Source: Flaveria trinervia (Eukaryota; Streptophyta; Magnoliopsida; Asterales; Asteraceae). From it: 64,000 nt of DNA. This document shows, piece by piece, positions 1 through 11,970 of this stretch (position 1 is its first letter; each line of letters opens with the position of its first letter). The translations under genes were made by a program, and so were the position numbers. The notes under the pieces are model-generated. The model made no database searches, was not told the origin of the DNA, and was given only the letters and a program-made list of their open reading frames with translations. The DNA lies in the NCBI GenBank assembly GCA_025506515.1, contig CM046442.1:66094938-66158937 (forward strand), read 5' to 3'.

Positions 1-112
1 TGAAGACACAAGTGCTGAAGACAAAGTCTGAAGACACAAGTGCTGAAGACAAAGTCTGAAGACACAAGTGCTGAAGACAAAGTCTGAAGACACAAGTGCC
101 GAAGACCAAAGT
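1..112. repeat. 28-bp tandem repeat inside LTR A0
   Basis: Four head-to-tail copies of a 28-bp unit run at 1-28, 29-56, 57-84 and 85-112. The first three are identical and the last has diverged. The unit is built from the CTGAAGAC and AGTGCTGAAG words that fill the upstream part of all A-family LTRs. The array may start further left, outside the window. Confidence 0.9.
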
Positions 113-279
113 ATCAGACGTTGTCACAACAGCTGAAGAGGTCTTCTTCAGTAGTTGTGATGGTTTACCTTTCAGTAGTTTTATGTTTTATCTTTTCAGT
201 AGTTTGACATAATAGCTGAAGAATACTTCTTCAGTTGTTGTGCTCATCAGTAGTTTTATATTTATCAGTAGTTTTGTAA

Positions 280-309
280 AACGACTGAAGAGCTTGTTCT
301 TCAGTCGTT
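280..309. promoter_or_regulatory. Perfect inverted repeat in LTR A0
   Basis: The arms AACGACTGAAGA and TCTTCAGTCGTT are 12 bp, perfectly complementary, and separated by the 6-nt loop GCTTGT. The same hairpin occurs in the other + strand A-family LTRs, at 14815-14844, 18590-18619 and 30188-30217. It lies upstream of the LTR TATA box. Confidence 0.85.
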
Positions 310-689
310 GTAGTTTTAGTAGTTTCTTATCAGCAGTTTCTTATTTTGTACTTAACACTCTGATATGTTCTCAGTAGTTGTGAACATTTCAGTAGTTTGT
401 TAAGAGTTAGTTATTTTTGTAATAGATCTGCCAGTTGTCACTTACCCGTGATAACAGCAGCGATTGCACTCTATATAAGGAGTGTCAACCTAATGTAAAA
501 ATGAATGATTTGATCAGAAATATTCGATATTATTGAAACATTCCTTGTTACAGAAATATATTCTCTCGTATAACCGTATTTGTTCTTAATGCATACAAGT
601 ATCAACTCTGCTACAATTTGTCTAATTCTTGTTCTTATTCCGCTGTGCTACGCTCCATTACATCAAACTTGTGATCACTGATCCTGTCA

Positions 690-907
690 ATACGTCAGAA
701 GTTGTAATCTTCATTTCTTCTATGTGTTGAGCTTCGGAAGAGCATAGACTTTTTCTTCAAAAACTGAAGCTTATCTTCGAAAGTTCCTTAGAATTGTCTT
801 TAGCATGTGTGTTCGGAAGTGCTGAAGTTGTCTTCGAAAGTTCCTATTTGTTGTACTCAAAAAGTCTAAGTGTTTGGTTTTGGTTGCACCAGCCTTACTT
901 GAAAACA
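690..907 (-). repeat. Element I: 3' LTR fragment
   Basis: This is the remnant of a minus-strand LTR related to element C. It carries repeated CTTCGGAAG / CTTCGAAAG words and ends in AAAACA at 907, directly next to the reverse-complemented polypurine tract (AACTCCCCCTAGGC). The other side is cut off by LTR A0. The sequence differs clearly from the C LTRs, so it is a different subfamily. Confidence 0.7.
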
Positions 908-921
908 AACTCCCCCTAGGC
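908..921 (-). other. Polypurine tract of element I
   Basis: On the minus strand this reads GCCTAGGGGGAGTT directly before the LTR, as in element C (39507-39520). It is the expected priming site for second-strand DNA synthesis. Confidence 0.75.
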
Positions 922-3612
922 TGATCCTACCAAAACTCACTTGTTCTTGCTCCTCAAAACTTACAACACCAAGCAAAGCAGATACTTGTTTGTTTCTTTG
1001 CTCATCCGAGAAGTATGCTGAGAAGTTTGTACAAATCATTCATAGACAGGAGATCCAGTCTGTCACTTTGAATGATGTGTACCCTCTACTGAGTCCCTCT
1101 AAAAAGAGTTAGTTGACGGGAGTTATAGTCATACTCCCATCTAAACTTAGTTCCAAATTTGGGCCTTCCATAATTTGTAAAAAGGTTTGCCTTTGCTGGT
1201 TAACCTTCCTTGTCTTTCTTCTCTCTTAGCTTCAACTCTTTTTCAATCTTAGCTTTTATGCTCAAATGATTTTTGATATGAGTGGCTATGCTAGAGTTTG
1301 AGGGATTGGAGAATGGCTTCTCTGCTAAGTCACCTATATCAAATCTACTTGAGTGTAGTAGAGAAGGAGCATTTAGCTTGTTACTCTCTCCGTTATCTCT
1401 CTCCACAATAAAGTTGTGAGAGGAGTCATCGAACCTCCACTAGATAATATTCTTTCTTGGCATAAGAGGTTGACTGGGAATCTTGTCACCTTCTTTGTAT
1501 CCGACAGAGTCACCAACCTTCTTCTAAGCTTCTTTCTTCATCATTCAATGAATCTGAGTTGAGGCTAAGAAGTTTAACGGCCTGGTCTAGTGTTCCTCTT
1601 GGGAGATCAAGGAGTTTCTCTCTTGTGAAGGAACTTGAGGAGTTGTCAGTGTAAGTAAGTTTTACAAAGTCTTCCTCACATAAGATATCGCTTAATGATG
1701 TGCAGTTGATGAGCTTCCTTTTGATTTCCTTAATTCCTCTAAAGAAAGAGGCTTAGGTGTATGAGAGGATGACTTGGGTGGTTGTTTGGTGGATGAGGAT
1801 TGGGTTCTGGGTAAGGTTTTGGGTTTGAGGATGGGTAGTTTTGGTGGTTGTTTGGATTGAGTGGGTGAGGAAGTGGGTAAGGTTGATGATGTGGGTTCAA
1901 AGGTGTAAGGCTCAGAGGTTGGTTCAGTTTTAACAGGGAAAGGGATAGGTTCACGTTGATGTTGTGATTGTGGGGGTAGATGTGAAAGTCATCCCCTGTC
2001 CTCTTCGGCACATCTTTTTCCTTTTCCCTCAGCGTATGTCAACCTTGATCTTGCTGATAATGCGTTGCAGGGTCTTCATAGACATAGATCCAACCTGTTT
2101 TCCTGAGAAGCCATGTGCCTTGAGATAGTCATTCATCTAGGATTTGTCCCCATACTTCTTCATGGCTGCAAGCTAAGCATCATCTTCTTTCTTCTTTTTC
2201 TCCTTCAGTTTTCCCTGAAGGCCTTCTATCTCTTCTTCTCCATTTGATCCTTTTCTTTGTTTACAAGCAACAGGATCATGTCATTGTCATGTGAGCAAGT
2301 TCTTCAAGAGAGAATCCTATGGAGATTAGGAAAGCTATGTTATCGCTCCTAAGTTATTGATCGGCTTCCTCCTTCTTTCTCAAGTTTTATTCTTCCAAGC
2401 CAACCTTGCTGCTTCTTCTTGTTCTCTTATCAGCAAGGTTGCCTTCTCCGACTCAATAAGCTCCTCAAGTGGTAAAAGGAGGATATCTTCATTTGCAACT
2501 CCCAGATTGACAAGTCTGTCAATCACTTCCACTCTTTTTTGATTATTGACTGCCTCTTGGTTGGCTACAGCTACTTTGCTACATGCAACTAGTAGTTTCT
2601 CTAAGGGGAGTCTTCCCTTTCTTTTTAATTTTTCAACCTTTCCTCTTCTTGAATTTCTTCCGCAATGAGCTTCCTCTTTCCATTGACATCTTTGGAAGCT
2701 TTAGACTTAGGGATTCTTAAGCAAAGGGTTCAGGTTGTTAGTGGTGGCTGGGGCATGGGATGATGAAGGTATTTGAGTAATGGGTAACTTGAGAAAGTCC
2801 TCACTATTCACCTCAGATGCTAGTTCTAGAATTATGTCTGTGATGATAGTAAATCCCTTCCACAGTTTCCATCTCAGCTTCGAAAGATTGAAATTGTTCT
2901 TTCGCAGCTTTGACTTCAGCTTCGAAAGTCTGTGGCAATACACTATCTGTCCCAACTGTTTTTGGTTGCTGGGACATCAGTTTCCATTTCCCCTTTGAAA
3001 TCAATTTTAGGTTCCATGTGGACATTAGGTTGACCAACTCCCTCAACAGTATTAGAAGGTGTATTCAATCTCTAAAGCTCTTCAGCCCTAAAGTAGGCCA
3101 TAGCAAGATCTGGACCTAGCTTCCACATTGAAGATCCTATAAGAAACAAGGTTATAAAACTATTTAGATATTTGAGCAATCTTGGGTCCACCTAGAGGAT
3201 GATCAGAGTAGGCTCCGGGAAAATATCTGAATGCTGAATAGGATATCTTGAAGAGAGCATAGAGATGGCTGAGCTAGTGGATGTCATGTGTGAATCTTTG
3301 ATCTTTCACCTTATTTTTGGTAGCATCATCTTGAGAGCTAGATGAGCTAGAGGAAGAAGTCATTGAGAACTAGATTGGTACACGCCTAACAGATAACTCA
3401 GTCTATTTCTCATCTGGTTTAGCCTTGACATTGTCAATCTCAAGTTGCTAAGTGACAGACCTCTCCTCTAAAGTCTTGACCCTAAATTCAAGGTTGGAGA
3501 CTTTAGTGAGGAGATCGTTTATGGTGAGTTGCATGCTTCCTCATCTTTCTCAAAAGAATCATGGGTAAACGGTTATAGAGAGAGAATTAGTCTTGACCCT
3601 AAATTCAAGGTA
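922..3612 (-). pseudogene. Element I: degenerate accessory ORF (aORF), 3' part
   Basis: This stretch between the polypurine tract of I and the H insertion holds heavily broken minus-strand coding sequence. Around 3400-3540 a heptad-rich block (TKVSNLEFRVKTLEE) resembles the coiled coil in the middle of the aORF of other elements here. Around 1740-2010 there is a Pro/His/Asn-rich linker. From its position just upstream of the 3' LTR, it should be the C-terminal two thirds of the aORF. The N-terminal domain must lie beyond H and is not in the window. Stops and frameshifts are too frequent for a product. Confidence 0.5.
3608..3612. other. Probable target-site duplication of element H
   Basis: AGGTA directly precedes the LTR terminus TGTTAGGAT at 3613. 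The partner copy would lie after the 5' LTR of H, which is not in the window, so this is inferred from position only. Confidence 0.4.
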
Positions 3613-4374
3613 TGTTAGGATTAGTGATCTAAGTTTGATTAATTAAGAGTATTGCAGCGGAATTCGAATAATGAATTAGACAATTCACAAGAACACAATT
3701 GATATTCAATGTAAGAGTAAACGGTTATAGAGAGAGAGAATTCTGCAAATAGAATATTTCATTCAATGCTTTCGTGGTGGCAAAATGTCACACATACAAT
3801 TAGGTCAACATCCTTATATAGGAGATGTGACGTCTGCTGATGTCACTTGATAGTGACATCTAACAGAATTATTCAAACTACTGAAAATAAGCAAACTACT
3901 GAGAATTTTCTCAACTACTGATTACATCTCAGAGAATGCTAAGTACAAAAACATAAAACTACTGAAGCTAAACTACTGAAACTATAACTACTGAAAAGTA
4001 AATTACAAGTACTGAAAGGAAACCATCACAACTATGAAGTTGGTAACTTCAGCTGTTGTGACAACTACTGATCACTTTGGTCTTCAGTCTTTGTCTTCAG
4101 TCTTTGCTCTTGAGACTTTTACTTTCAGACTTTGTCTTCAGCTGATAGCTTCAGACTTTGTCTTAAGTACTTTACTTTCAGACTTTGTCTTTAGCTGATA
4201 GCTTCAGACTTTGTCTTCAATTCTTTACTTTCAGACTTTGTCTTTTGTCTTCAGACTTGGTCTTCAGATGTAATCAGCTGATGTCTTCAGCGTTGTGTTC
4301 TTCTTCAGCAGTTGTAATGTCTGTGAGACTTAGAGGTTTTTCTGATCAGGCTCATTAGTTCTTTTGGTCCAACA
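3613..4374 (-). repeat. Element H: 3' LTR
   Basis: The LTR runs from TGTTAGGAT (3613) to GGTCCAACA (4374) and is followed on the right by the reversed polypurine tract AACTCCCCCTGAACC. On the minus strand it starts TGTTGGACC and ends ATCCTAACA, like A2. A TATA box (CTATATAAGG on the minus strand) is at 3812-3821, with the CAGTAGTT / AACTACTG array upstream at about 3870-4330. Confidence 0.9.
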
Positions 4375-4390
4375 AACTCCCCCTGAACCA
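4375..4390 (-). other. Polypurine tract of element H
   Basis: The minus-strand read ends in TTCAGGGGGAGTT directly before the LTR. The same tract is found in A2 and B. Confidence 0.85.
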
Positions 4391-4411
4391 ATGCAGCCAA
4401 AACCTCTAAAC

Positions 4412-7400
4412 TTATTGATGATCCCACTTATTCTTGGTAGAAATACCCTCTTGATCAGCTTCAGAGGTAATCAGATAAGCATAGGCCGGGAAAAGGTTTC
4501 TAATCATTTGATTGGCTAAGTATGGAAGGGAACTCTATTTTGGGGAATATGGACACAGAGTCTTATCCCACCATGAAACCTATTCCCATGAATGAGTCTA
4601 TAAGACTCACTAGCATAGGCCTCAAGGAGAATAACTTGTTCCTCCTTGGTGAGTTCTTCTGCTTCTCCCTCAAAGAAGAACTCTGGGCCAAAATACTCAG
4701 ACAGATATTTCACTGTCTTTCCATTTTTCAACTCCACAGTTGTTATCTCTCTATATGCAAATTCGTCTGGGTGAGAGCCTTCAAGCAACAACTAGAGTTC
4801 ACTCTTCTGAAGATCTTCAAGTCTTTTGTATAACAGCCCCTTCTTGATCATTTTTTTCTCAAGAATAGATTGAGGGGTTGTCTTGGAGTTGTGAGCTCTC
4901 TTGAATTCTCCAATGATTTCCCAGGGTGAGACTACCATGGCAACATAATAGCAGCATTCAAAGTCTTGTTACTTGGCCATGATATCTACTAGGTATATTC
5001 TTCTTATGAATTCTAGAACTTACCTGGGGTCTAGCCATATCCGCACTCTTTCTCTTGATGTTGAAATCTGTGTCTAAGAGTGTACAGCCTCAGAGCCTGT
5101 TTCTTCATTTCTTTAATGGTGAGGACTGAGGGAAGTCCTTGTCAACCATCTTTAGAAACTGCTCATCGTGCTGTTTCTGCTGTTCTGCTTCTTAATCTTA
5201 CCTTCACCATTGCCTTTCCAAGTCAGGTGTTATCATCTGCTGACTTCTGGCTCAGGTGACTTAATTTTGAGAACATCAGAGATTGGCAGACAATCATCAT
5301 CTCTCTTTCATCTTCTTCTACCCTCAACACCCTTCTCCTCTTTCTGGGTGTATCACGGGTAAGGTTTGAGGTGGTTTTTGGGGTAAAGGGATTGGTTTTG
5401 TGGGTTGAGTTGTGGGTGGATTAGGTTAGGGATAGATTTGGGAGATTTTAGAGATAAGGGTTATGTTTGAGTGGGAGTGTGAGAAGACTGACTTAGCATT
5501 TTGGTGGTTAGTTTGGCTTTGGAGAGCTTGCCATTTCAGTTCTTTTCCCTGCACCTGCTTCATCTAGTGCTTCTATTATCAACCCCTTATTATAGCCTCC
5601 AGCAGAGCAGATCTTCTGGTTATCTCTAAGATACTGTCTTTGGACCAGGCTTTTATCTCTATCAATGATCTACCAAGGTATTTGGCAATGAATCTGATCA
5701 TTATCTCCAATCTTTCCTTTCCAACACACTATAACCGGCCCATCTTGATTGAATCTCTTCTATTTCCAGCCTTCTGATCTCAAAGTCTAAGTGGCTGTGT
5801 GTCATGACCATGTCTAAAGAGCCGATCTATGATTTTATCAATGGATCTGCTGTGCGCTTCATCAGCATCTTTGACAAGGTCTTCTAATGATTTTTCTTCA
5901 TCAGCTCTTTTCTTTCTTTTATATGTGATCGGCTGATCTTCCTTCTCTTTATCTGTGATCAGCTGTTTTGAGATCAGTTCTTTCTCAACCTCCTTCTCTT
6001 TCTCAGGCTCTTTCTCTTTTTCAGGCTCTTGTCATCATCAACTCTTTTCCTTTTCTTTTCTTTCACTCCTTAGACTTTGCAGTCTCCCCTTTTGGTTGCA
6101 TTGGGAACAGGGGCTTGAAAGGCAAAAAGTGTCTTTTGAACAACATCATCAATGAGGGTATGTAGATTTGAGGAGATCCTCTCATCAATGGCTTTATGCA
6201 CTATGTCAGTGATGATGGGAGTGATGAGAGGTAAGGAGTTTTGAAAGATAGCAACCATCTGCTCAGAGGGGTTGTCCCTGAGAGGTGGTGCCAAAAGCAA
6301 AGGTTGGTGGCTCAGTTATGTGTGTAGGCGAAGTGCTTGGAAAACCTTCAATTGAAGGTGCCATCTGTGGGTTATTGGGGTAGATGGTCTTTGATCCTGA
6401 GACATTTTGGCCAGCAGCTCTTTGAGTCTGCTCACCTCATTCTCTAGGATGGTATTGGGGCTAAAACATCATAGAAGAAGCCCAAGTCATCATCAGTCTG
6501 TGCTGAATCACCTGACCTCCTGCTTGAATCAGATGTACATGCTCTGAGTGTAGATCAGTATCGTATGTGCCCTTGTTCTTGGTACTGGGGACTTCCTACC
6601 TCAGGACTATGTCCTTCATTGCAGTTGCCTCTGGTGAGGTCTTATGGATGGTACCAACTTCATCCTGATCATTTGCTAAATCAGTAGAAGTGGCAGCCTT
6701 ACAGAAGTTCTAATCTCCTTTTCTACACTTGGAGATTAAACATTGTTACCCATGTGCTTTGGGTTATCAGAAGCACTTTGGTCCTCCCCTTAATGGTTGA
6801 GGTATTCCAGTGGTAATTGGTTTCTGGGGAGGGGGTGAGGAGTGCAACTGACTCAGCACTTTTGCAACTATCAGTGTGGGCTTTGAGGGGCGATTGCATG
6901 TGGAGAATGTTCAGAAGCAGATTGCACCTGGGGTGAGAGGTGCTCTTCAATGGTAACTCTCTCAATTAAGATAGGTTCCAGCAATATGGGATCCCCAATA
7001 TTGGTTGCAACAGGATCCTGTTAAGAGGATTCCTATACGGCTTTAGTAGGTTGAGTCTTTGACATAACTGGGGGGGGTTAGAACCAGTATGTATATCCTG
7101 TGTTGTTGTACAGGGGCATCCTCAGGGGACTCATCTCCCTGAGTAGCCTTTTTGGGTTTATGGGATTTGGGTTTGGTGGGGATTTTGGATTGGAAGTGGA
7201 GGTTGTGGGTTCCCTCTGCTTGGGTTTTAGCATCCAAGCAGCCCTTTTAGAGATTGGTCAGTGTTATGTCTGTAGTATACCTCAGCTAAAACAGCTGGAG
7301 CAGGGACCCCAAGACCAACAAGTCCATCAGATTTTAACTGATTTAAAATTATGGCCATCAGAAACCTGGGATAAAGTGCCATCTATTTGCCATAGGTTTC

Positions 7401-7958
7401 TGAGCCAGATCCTTTAGTTCCATGAAAACTACTTAGAAAAATTTAGATTTTGTCGCTCAAGGATAGAATACAATACCTGTTGCCATCGGGAAGACATCTG
7501 ATCGAAGAAGATGTCTTAGAAGCTAGGCAGACATTCACCATGTGAAAGATAAGTCGGTCTGCATCATGGAAGTGCTTTTTCAGAATGGTTGTAGCACTTA
7601 TGTCGCCTTCCTACCCGTTATTGATGAAAGACATATCAGTGGTGCCTTTCGGTATTCTTTGGATAGGTGCCATCATGCAATTTAAGGTTTTGCGAATGAT
7701 GTCGGGGGTGATGAGCACCTGTTTCTGGTTTACCAACGACTGGAGAGTGATTTGGCTATCATTCTCACCAGTGGTTACAGAGACGTTGGTCCAGAACTGG
7801 GATAAGGAATCAGGACATATGGTAGGATTCAGAAGAAAGGCTGTTCGGTACGGGGAATCCACCCTAAGATCGATGGCAGTATCAAACTTGTTCCAGAAAG
7901 CCGATTTGGAAAGGTAGGCAACACAGTTGTGTCGGGGTTTGAGTTTCATGGTCGCCAT
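4412..7958 (-). pseudogene. Element H: accessory ORF (aORF), broken
   Basis: The ATG at 7958 sits in the context AACAATGGCG, an excellent plant start context. The first 115 codons are open (7611-7958) and carry the N-terminal aORF domain (MKLKPRHNCVAYL, then FLLNP, QFW and TTGEN). Further downstream are the block matching ATQGDESPEDAP (about 7120) and the C-terminal block DEFAYREITTVELKNG (about 4740). Frameshifts and stops break the frame in many places. The length equals that of the A2 and B copies (about 3.5 kb). Function unknown; the end coordinate is the first in-frame stop I could follow. Confidence 0.75.
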
Positions 7959-8632
7959 TGTTGAGAGAGAAAGGTTTGAAAACGACTAATGAAATGTTTG
8001 GCTACAAGTACAGGTATTTATAGGTTAAGAAAAAGGCTGAAAAGAAAACGACTGAAAGTAGTGGTATTGTCATCAGTTGTTATGAAAACAACTGAAGACT
8101 TGGTTTTAACTATCAGACGTTTGAAAACAACTAAAGACTTGGTTTTAGTCATCAGTAGTTGTGAAACTACTGAAAACCTTGGTTTTGTCTTCAGGTGTTG
8201 TAAACAACTAACAACTTGGTGTTAGTCATCAGTAGTTGTAAAACTACTGAAGACATGGTTTTGTCATCAGTTGTTGTAAACAGCTGAGGACTTGGTGTTA
8301 GTCATCAGTAGTTGTGAAACCACTAAAGACATGGTTTTGTCATCAGCTATATAAGGTGAAACAACAGTTTTTAGAGACAACTGAAGAGAAAGTTCTCATC
8401 AGTAGTTTTCGTCAATTCTTAGCTTTTCAGCTGTTTCATACTGTCCTCAACACTTACTCATCAGTCTTTTTGGTTGTTTTCAGTTGTTTCATAGGACATC
8501 AGTACTTATCTGTTTTTACTGACATCAGTAGTTATAACTACATCAGTAGTTTGTAACAGAATCAGTACTTATTTGTGACATGTTACTAATGATCATCAGT
8601 ACTTGTTACAGAGAGCATCATCATATTATCAC
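7959..8632 (-). promoter_or_regulatory. Element H: internal promoter region upstream of aORF
   Basis: This non-coding spacer lies between the pol stop and the aORF ATG. It holds repeated CAGTAGTT / AACTACTGA words (about 8050-8580), then TATAAATA on the minus strand at 8015-8022, then a pyrimidine-rich leader (TTTCTCTCTCAACA) with no ATG before the aORF start at 7958. The same words fill the LTR upstream of its TATA box. Confidence 0.7.
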
Positions 8633-11600
8633 TTATTCTAGCTGCAGCATACCAAGCCTTAACATAAGGTTTTGGAAAGTTGAACTATCCAAAGGCTTAG
8701 TAAATATATCTGCAAGCTCATCCATCAGCACTAGGCACAAACTTTGGATCAATCAGACCTTTTTCAAAACAATCCCTAATAAAATAGTGTCTAATCTCTA
8801 TATGTTGGTCCTAGAGTGCTGGACTGGATTCTTGACAATACACAGAGCTGAAGCACTGTCCATTAATAATGGAGTCTTAGTCTCTGTAATGCCATAATCC
8901 AATAATGGTTTGAAGCCAGAGTACCTAAGATGTACAACTTGCAGCAGCAATGTACTCGGCTTCAGCAGTGGATGTAGCAACAGATGTTTGTTTCTTACTC
9001 TGCCAAGAAATCAAACAGTTTCCTAGGAAATGACATCCACCAGAAGTTGACTTTCTGGTTAACTTACACCCTGCATAGTCACTATCAGAAAAAACAACTA
9101 ATTTGCAAGAGTGTCCAGTGGAATACCAAAGACCTAGAGATTGTGTACCATGCAGATATCTAAAGATCCTCTTGACTGCAATCAAATGAGACTCTTTAGG
9201 AGCAGCCTGAAATCTAGCACAAACACAAGTTGCAAACATGATATCTGGTCTAGAAGCTGTTAAGTACATCAAGGACCCAATCATACATCTGTAAAGTGTT
9301 TCATCAACAGCTTTACCTTTTGATCTGCATCCAGTTGTGTGGTGTTGCACATGGGAGTAGAACAGGGCTTACAGGTTTGTAAATCAAACTTATTTAAAAG
9401 ATCTTTTGTATATTTTGACTGATGAATAAAGGTTCCATTAGCCTTTTGTTTGATTTGCAAGCCTAGAAAGAACTGTAATTCTCCCATTGCACTCATGTCA
9501 AACTTCTGTTTCATTAAACTTGTAAAATCATCACACAATTGGGGATCAGAGGATGCAAAAATAATATCATCAACATAAATTTGAACAAGTAGCTTATGCT
9601 GATCCACCTTCTTAACAAACAAAGTTTTATCTATGGAGCCTCTAGTGAAATTATTTTAAGAAGAAAATTTGAAAGTGTTTCATACTAGGCTCTAGGAGCT
9701 TGCTTCAACCCATAAAGAGCCTTATCAAGTTTATACACCCAATCAGGATGTTTATTGTCCTCGAAACCTGGTGGTTGGCACACATAAACCTCTTCTTTTA
9801 TTTTACCATATAAAAATGCACTTTTGACATCCATTTGAAAAACTTTAAGATTGTGGAATGCACCATAGGCTAAGAACAATCTAATTGCCTCTAGTCTGGC
9901 TACAGGGGCAAAGGTTTCATCATAATCAATACCTTCCTCTTGTGAAAACCTTGTACAACCAGTCTAGCCTTGTTCTTGACAATAAGCCCATTTTCATCAG
10001 TTTTATTCCTAAACACCCATTTAGTGCCTATTGCACACTTACGTGGGGGTAGAGGAACCAGTTCCCACACTTGCTGCTTTTTGAACTGAAGTAACTCAAG
10101 CTGCATGGCTTCAACCCATCCATGGTCTCAAAGCAACATGATAGTTCTTTGGCTCTAGCTGACTGATGAAGAGAGCATAGAAGCAGAATTTAGACAATTG
10201 ACATCTGGTTGAGACACCAGCATTGATATCACCAATGATTTGAGACATGAGATGATTCTTCAGCTCTTGGTACACTATAAGATCAGTGCAAGTGTTTGTA
10301 GCAGGCTCAGCAGCAACAGATGTTGATCCAGATTCTTGAACCCAAGTATGAGATGGCAAGTCAAATGATGTAGAGGAATCAGAAATCTCATCAGCATTTG
10401 TTGTGGATGGAGCTGCTGAGGCTACAGGAACATCAAGTTTAGTAGACTTAGGCAGTTGATCACTAAACTTGAAAAGGTGAGTACTGATATCATCATCATC
10501 TTCAGTACCACCAGGTGGAAGACTTGCTGCAGAAGATGATTTATCCACATGATCTGCAACAACTGGAGGTTGATAAGAAACATATTGCAGTATGTCCAGA
10601 TCAAACAACTCCACAGGGTTTTGTGGAACTTTATCCTTAGGAGATTCATTGAATTTCACATGCAAGGTTTCTTCAACTATCTTTGTTCTACAGTTGAAGA
10701 CCCTGTAAGCCTTGCATGTGGATGAATAACCTACAAAATACCCTGCATCCACCTTAGGATCAAATTTGTGGAGTTGATCCTTTGTGTTAAGAATGAAACA
10801 AGGACACCTAAAGGCTTTGAAAAATGAAATTAGAGGAGCCAAATGATGTAGAACTTCATATGGAGTCTTCATCAACCTCTAATTTACTAGAACTCTATTC
10901 TGCACATAGCAAGCTGTGTTGACAGCTTTAGCCCAAAAGGTCAATGGCAAACCAGAGTCAGCCAACATAGACCTTGCAGCTTCAATTAAGGTCCTGTTCT
11001 TTCTCTCCACTACTCCATTTTTTTCTAGAGTCCTTGGGATGCTAAACTGCCTCTTGATTCCCTTTGATAGATAAAAATCATCAAGTGTATGGTTTCCGAA
11101 TTCAGTTCCATTATCACTCCTTAGACACTTGACTGATAGGGAATACTGCTTATCAACATACAACACAAAGTTTATAATCGTCAGAGCAACCTCATCCTTT
11201 GAATGCAAAAATAAAGTCCATACAAATCTGGAGTAATCATCCACAATTACCAGACAGTATTTCTTCTTTGCCATGCTCATCACTCTCACAGGACCAAATA
11301 GATCCATGTGCAGTAACTGCAAGCAGGCAGTGGACTTAGGTTCTTCAATAAGAGGGAATGAGACTTTGTGTGTTTTCCATTCAAACAAGTAGTGCAGTTT
11401 CATCACAGTGGAACTCCTTTATTGGTAGACCTCTCACTAAACTATTGTGGATCAGCTGATTCATGTTTTTGAGATTAACATGACCTAGCCTTCTATGCCA
11501 CAGTTTAGATTCCTAAGGAGAGGCTTTGGAGAACAGGCAAGGATGACCCTTCAAATCAATCTTCTTTGACAAATCCATGGCATATACTCTTCCAATCCTA

Positions 11601-11956
11601 TTGGCCTTCAGGAGAGTATGTTCATCCAATACCTTGTCAATCAGTCTCAGAACTTGGGAAGACAGAATCCTGCAGTTCTGGCTTGTGAAAAGTGCAACAT
11701 GGCCTTTATCACACATCTGACTGACACTCAGTAGATTATACTTAAGATTCTCCACATGGTTAACATCATCAAATCTGATTTGTCCATTAGACACATATCC
11801 TTCCCGATGATGTAACCCTTGGCATCATTTCCAAATGAAACAAATCCCTTCTTTCCTTGAGAGTAGTCATTAAGAAGAGAATTGCTCCCAGTCATATGTA
11901 TAGATCCTCTACTGTCTACATACCAGATGCTCCTTTGGCATGCTGAAGAACCCTGC
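8633..11956 (-). pseudogene. pol: Element H: pol polyprotein, broken
   Basis: Copia-type pol on the minus strand, in order: protease (WYVDS with the active-site DSG changed to DSR, about 11915); pre-integrase; integrase with DLFGPV (about 11300), SDNGTEF (about 11105) and VERKN (about 11005); RT (KWVFRN and MDVKSAFL, about 9830-10060, and an intact YVDD at about 9575); RNase H (DSDYAGC, AEAEYIAAAS, about 8930-9080). The C-terminus ends LGMLQLE and stop at 8633. Several frameshifts and stops separate the segments. The largest open pieces are 10111-10875 and 10879-11406. Not functional as it stands. Confidence 0.85.
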
Positions 11957-11970
11957 ATTCATCACAAGAA

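Larger units (their letters stand above)
1..689 (+). repeat. A0: right part of an A-family LTR
   Basis: This is the 3' portion of a + strand A-family LTR. It contains the CAGTAGTT / AACNNCTGA motif array, a TATATAAG box at 472-479, and the family terminus ending in GATCCTGTCA at 689. No primer-binding site follows, so it is the 3' LTR of an element lying to the left, or a solo LTR. The next bases (ATACG, 690-694) would be its target duplication; the other copy is outside the window. It interrupts the LTR of element I. Confidence 0.85.

Noticed and set aside
1200..2011. Possible host gene in the left part of the window
   Set aside because: Position next to a polypurine tract and LTR, and coiled-coil/linker composition like other aORFs, make a decayed retrotransposon aORF the better reading.
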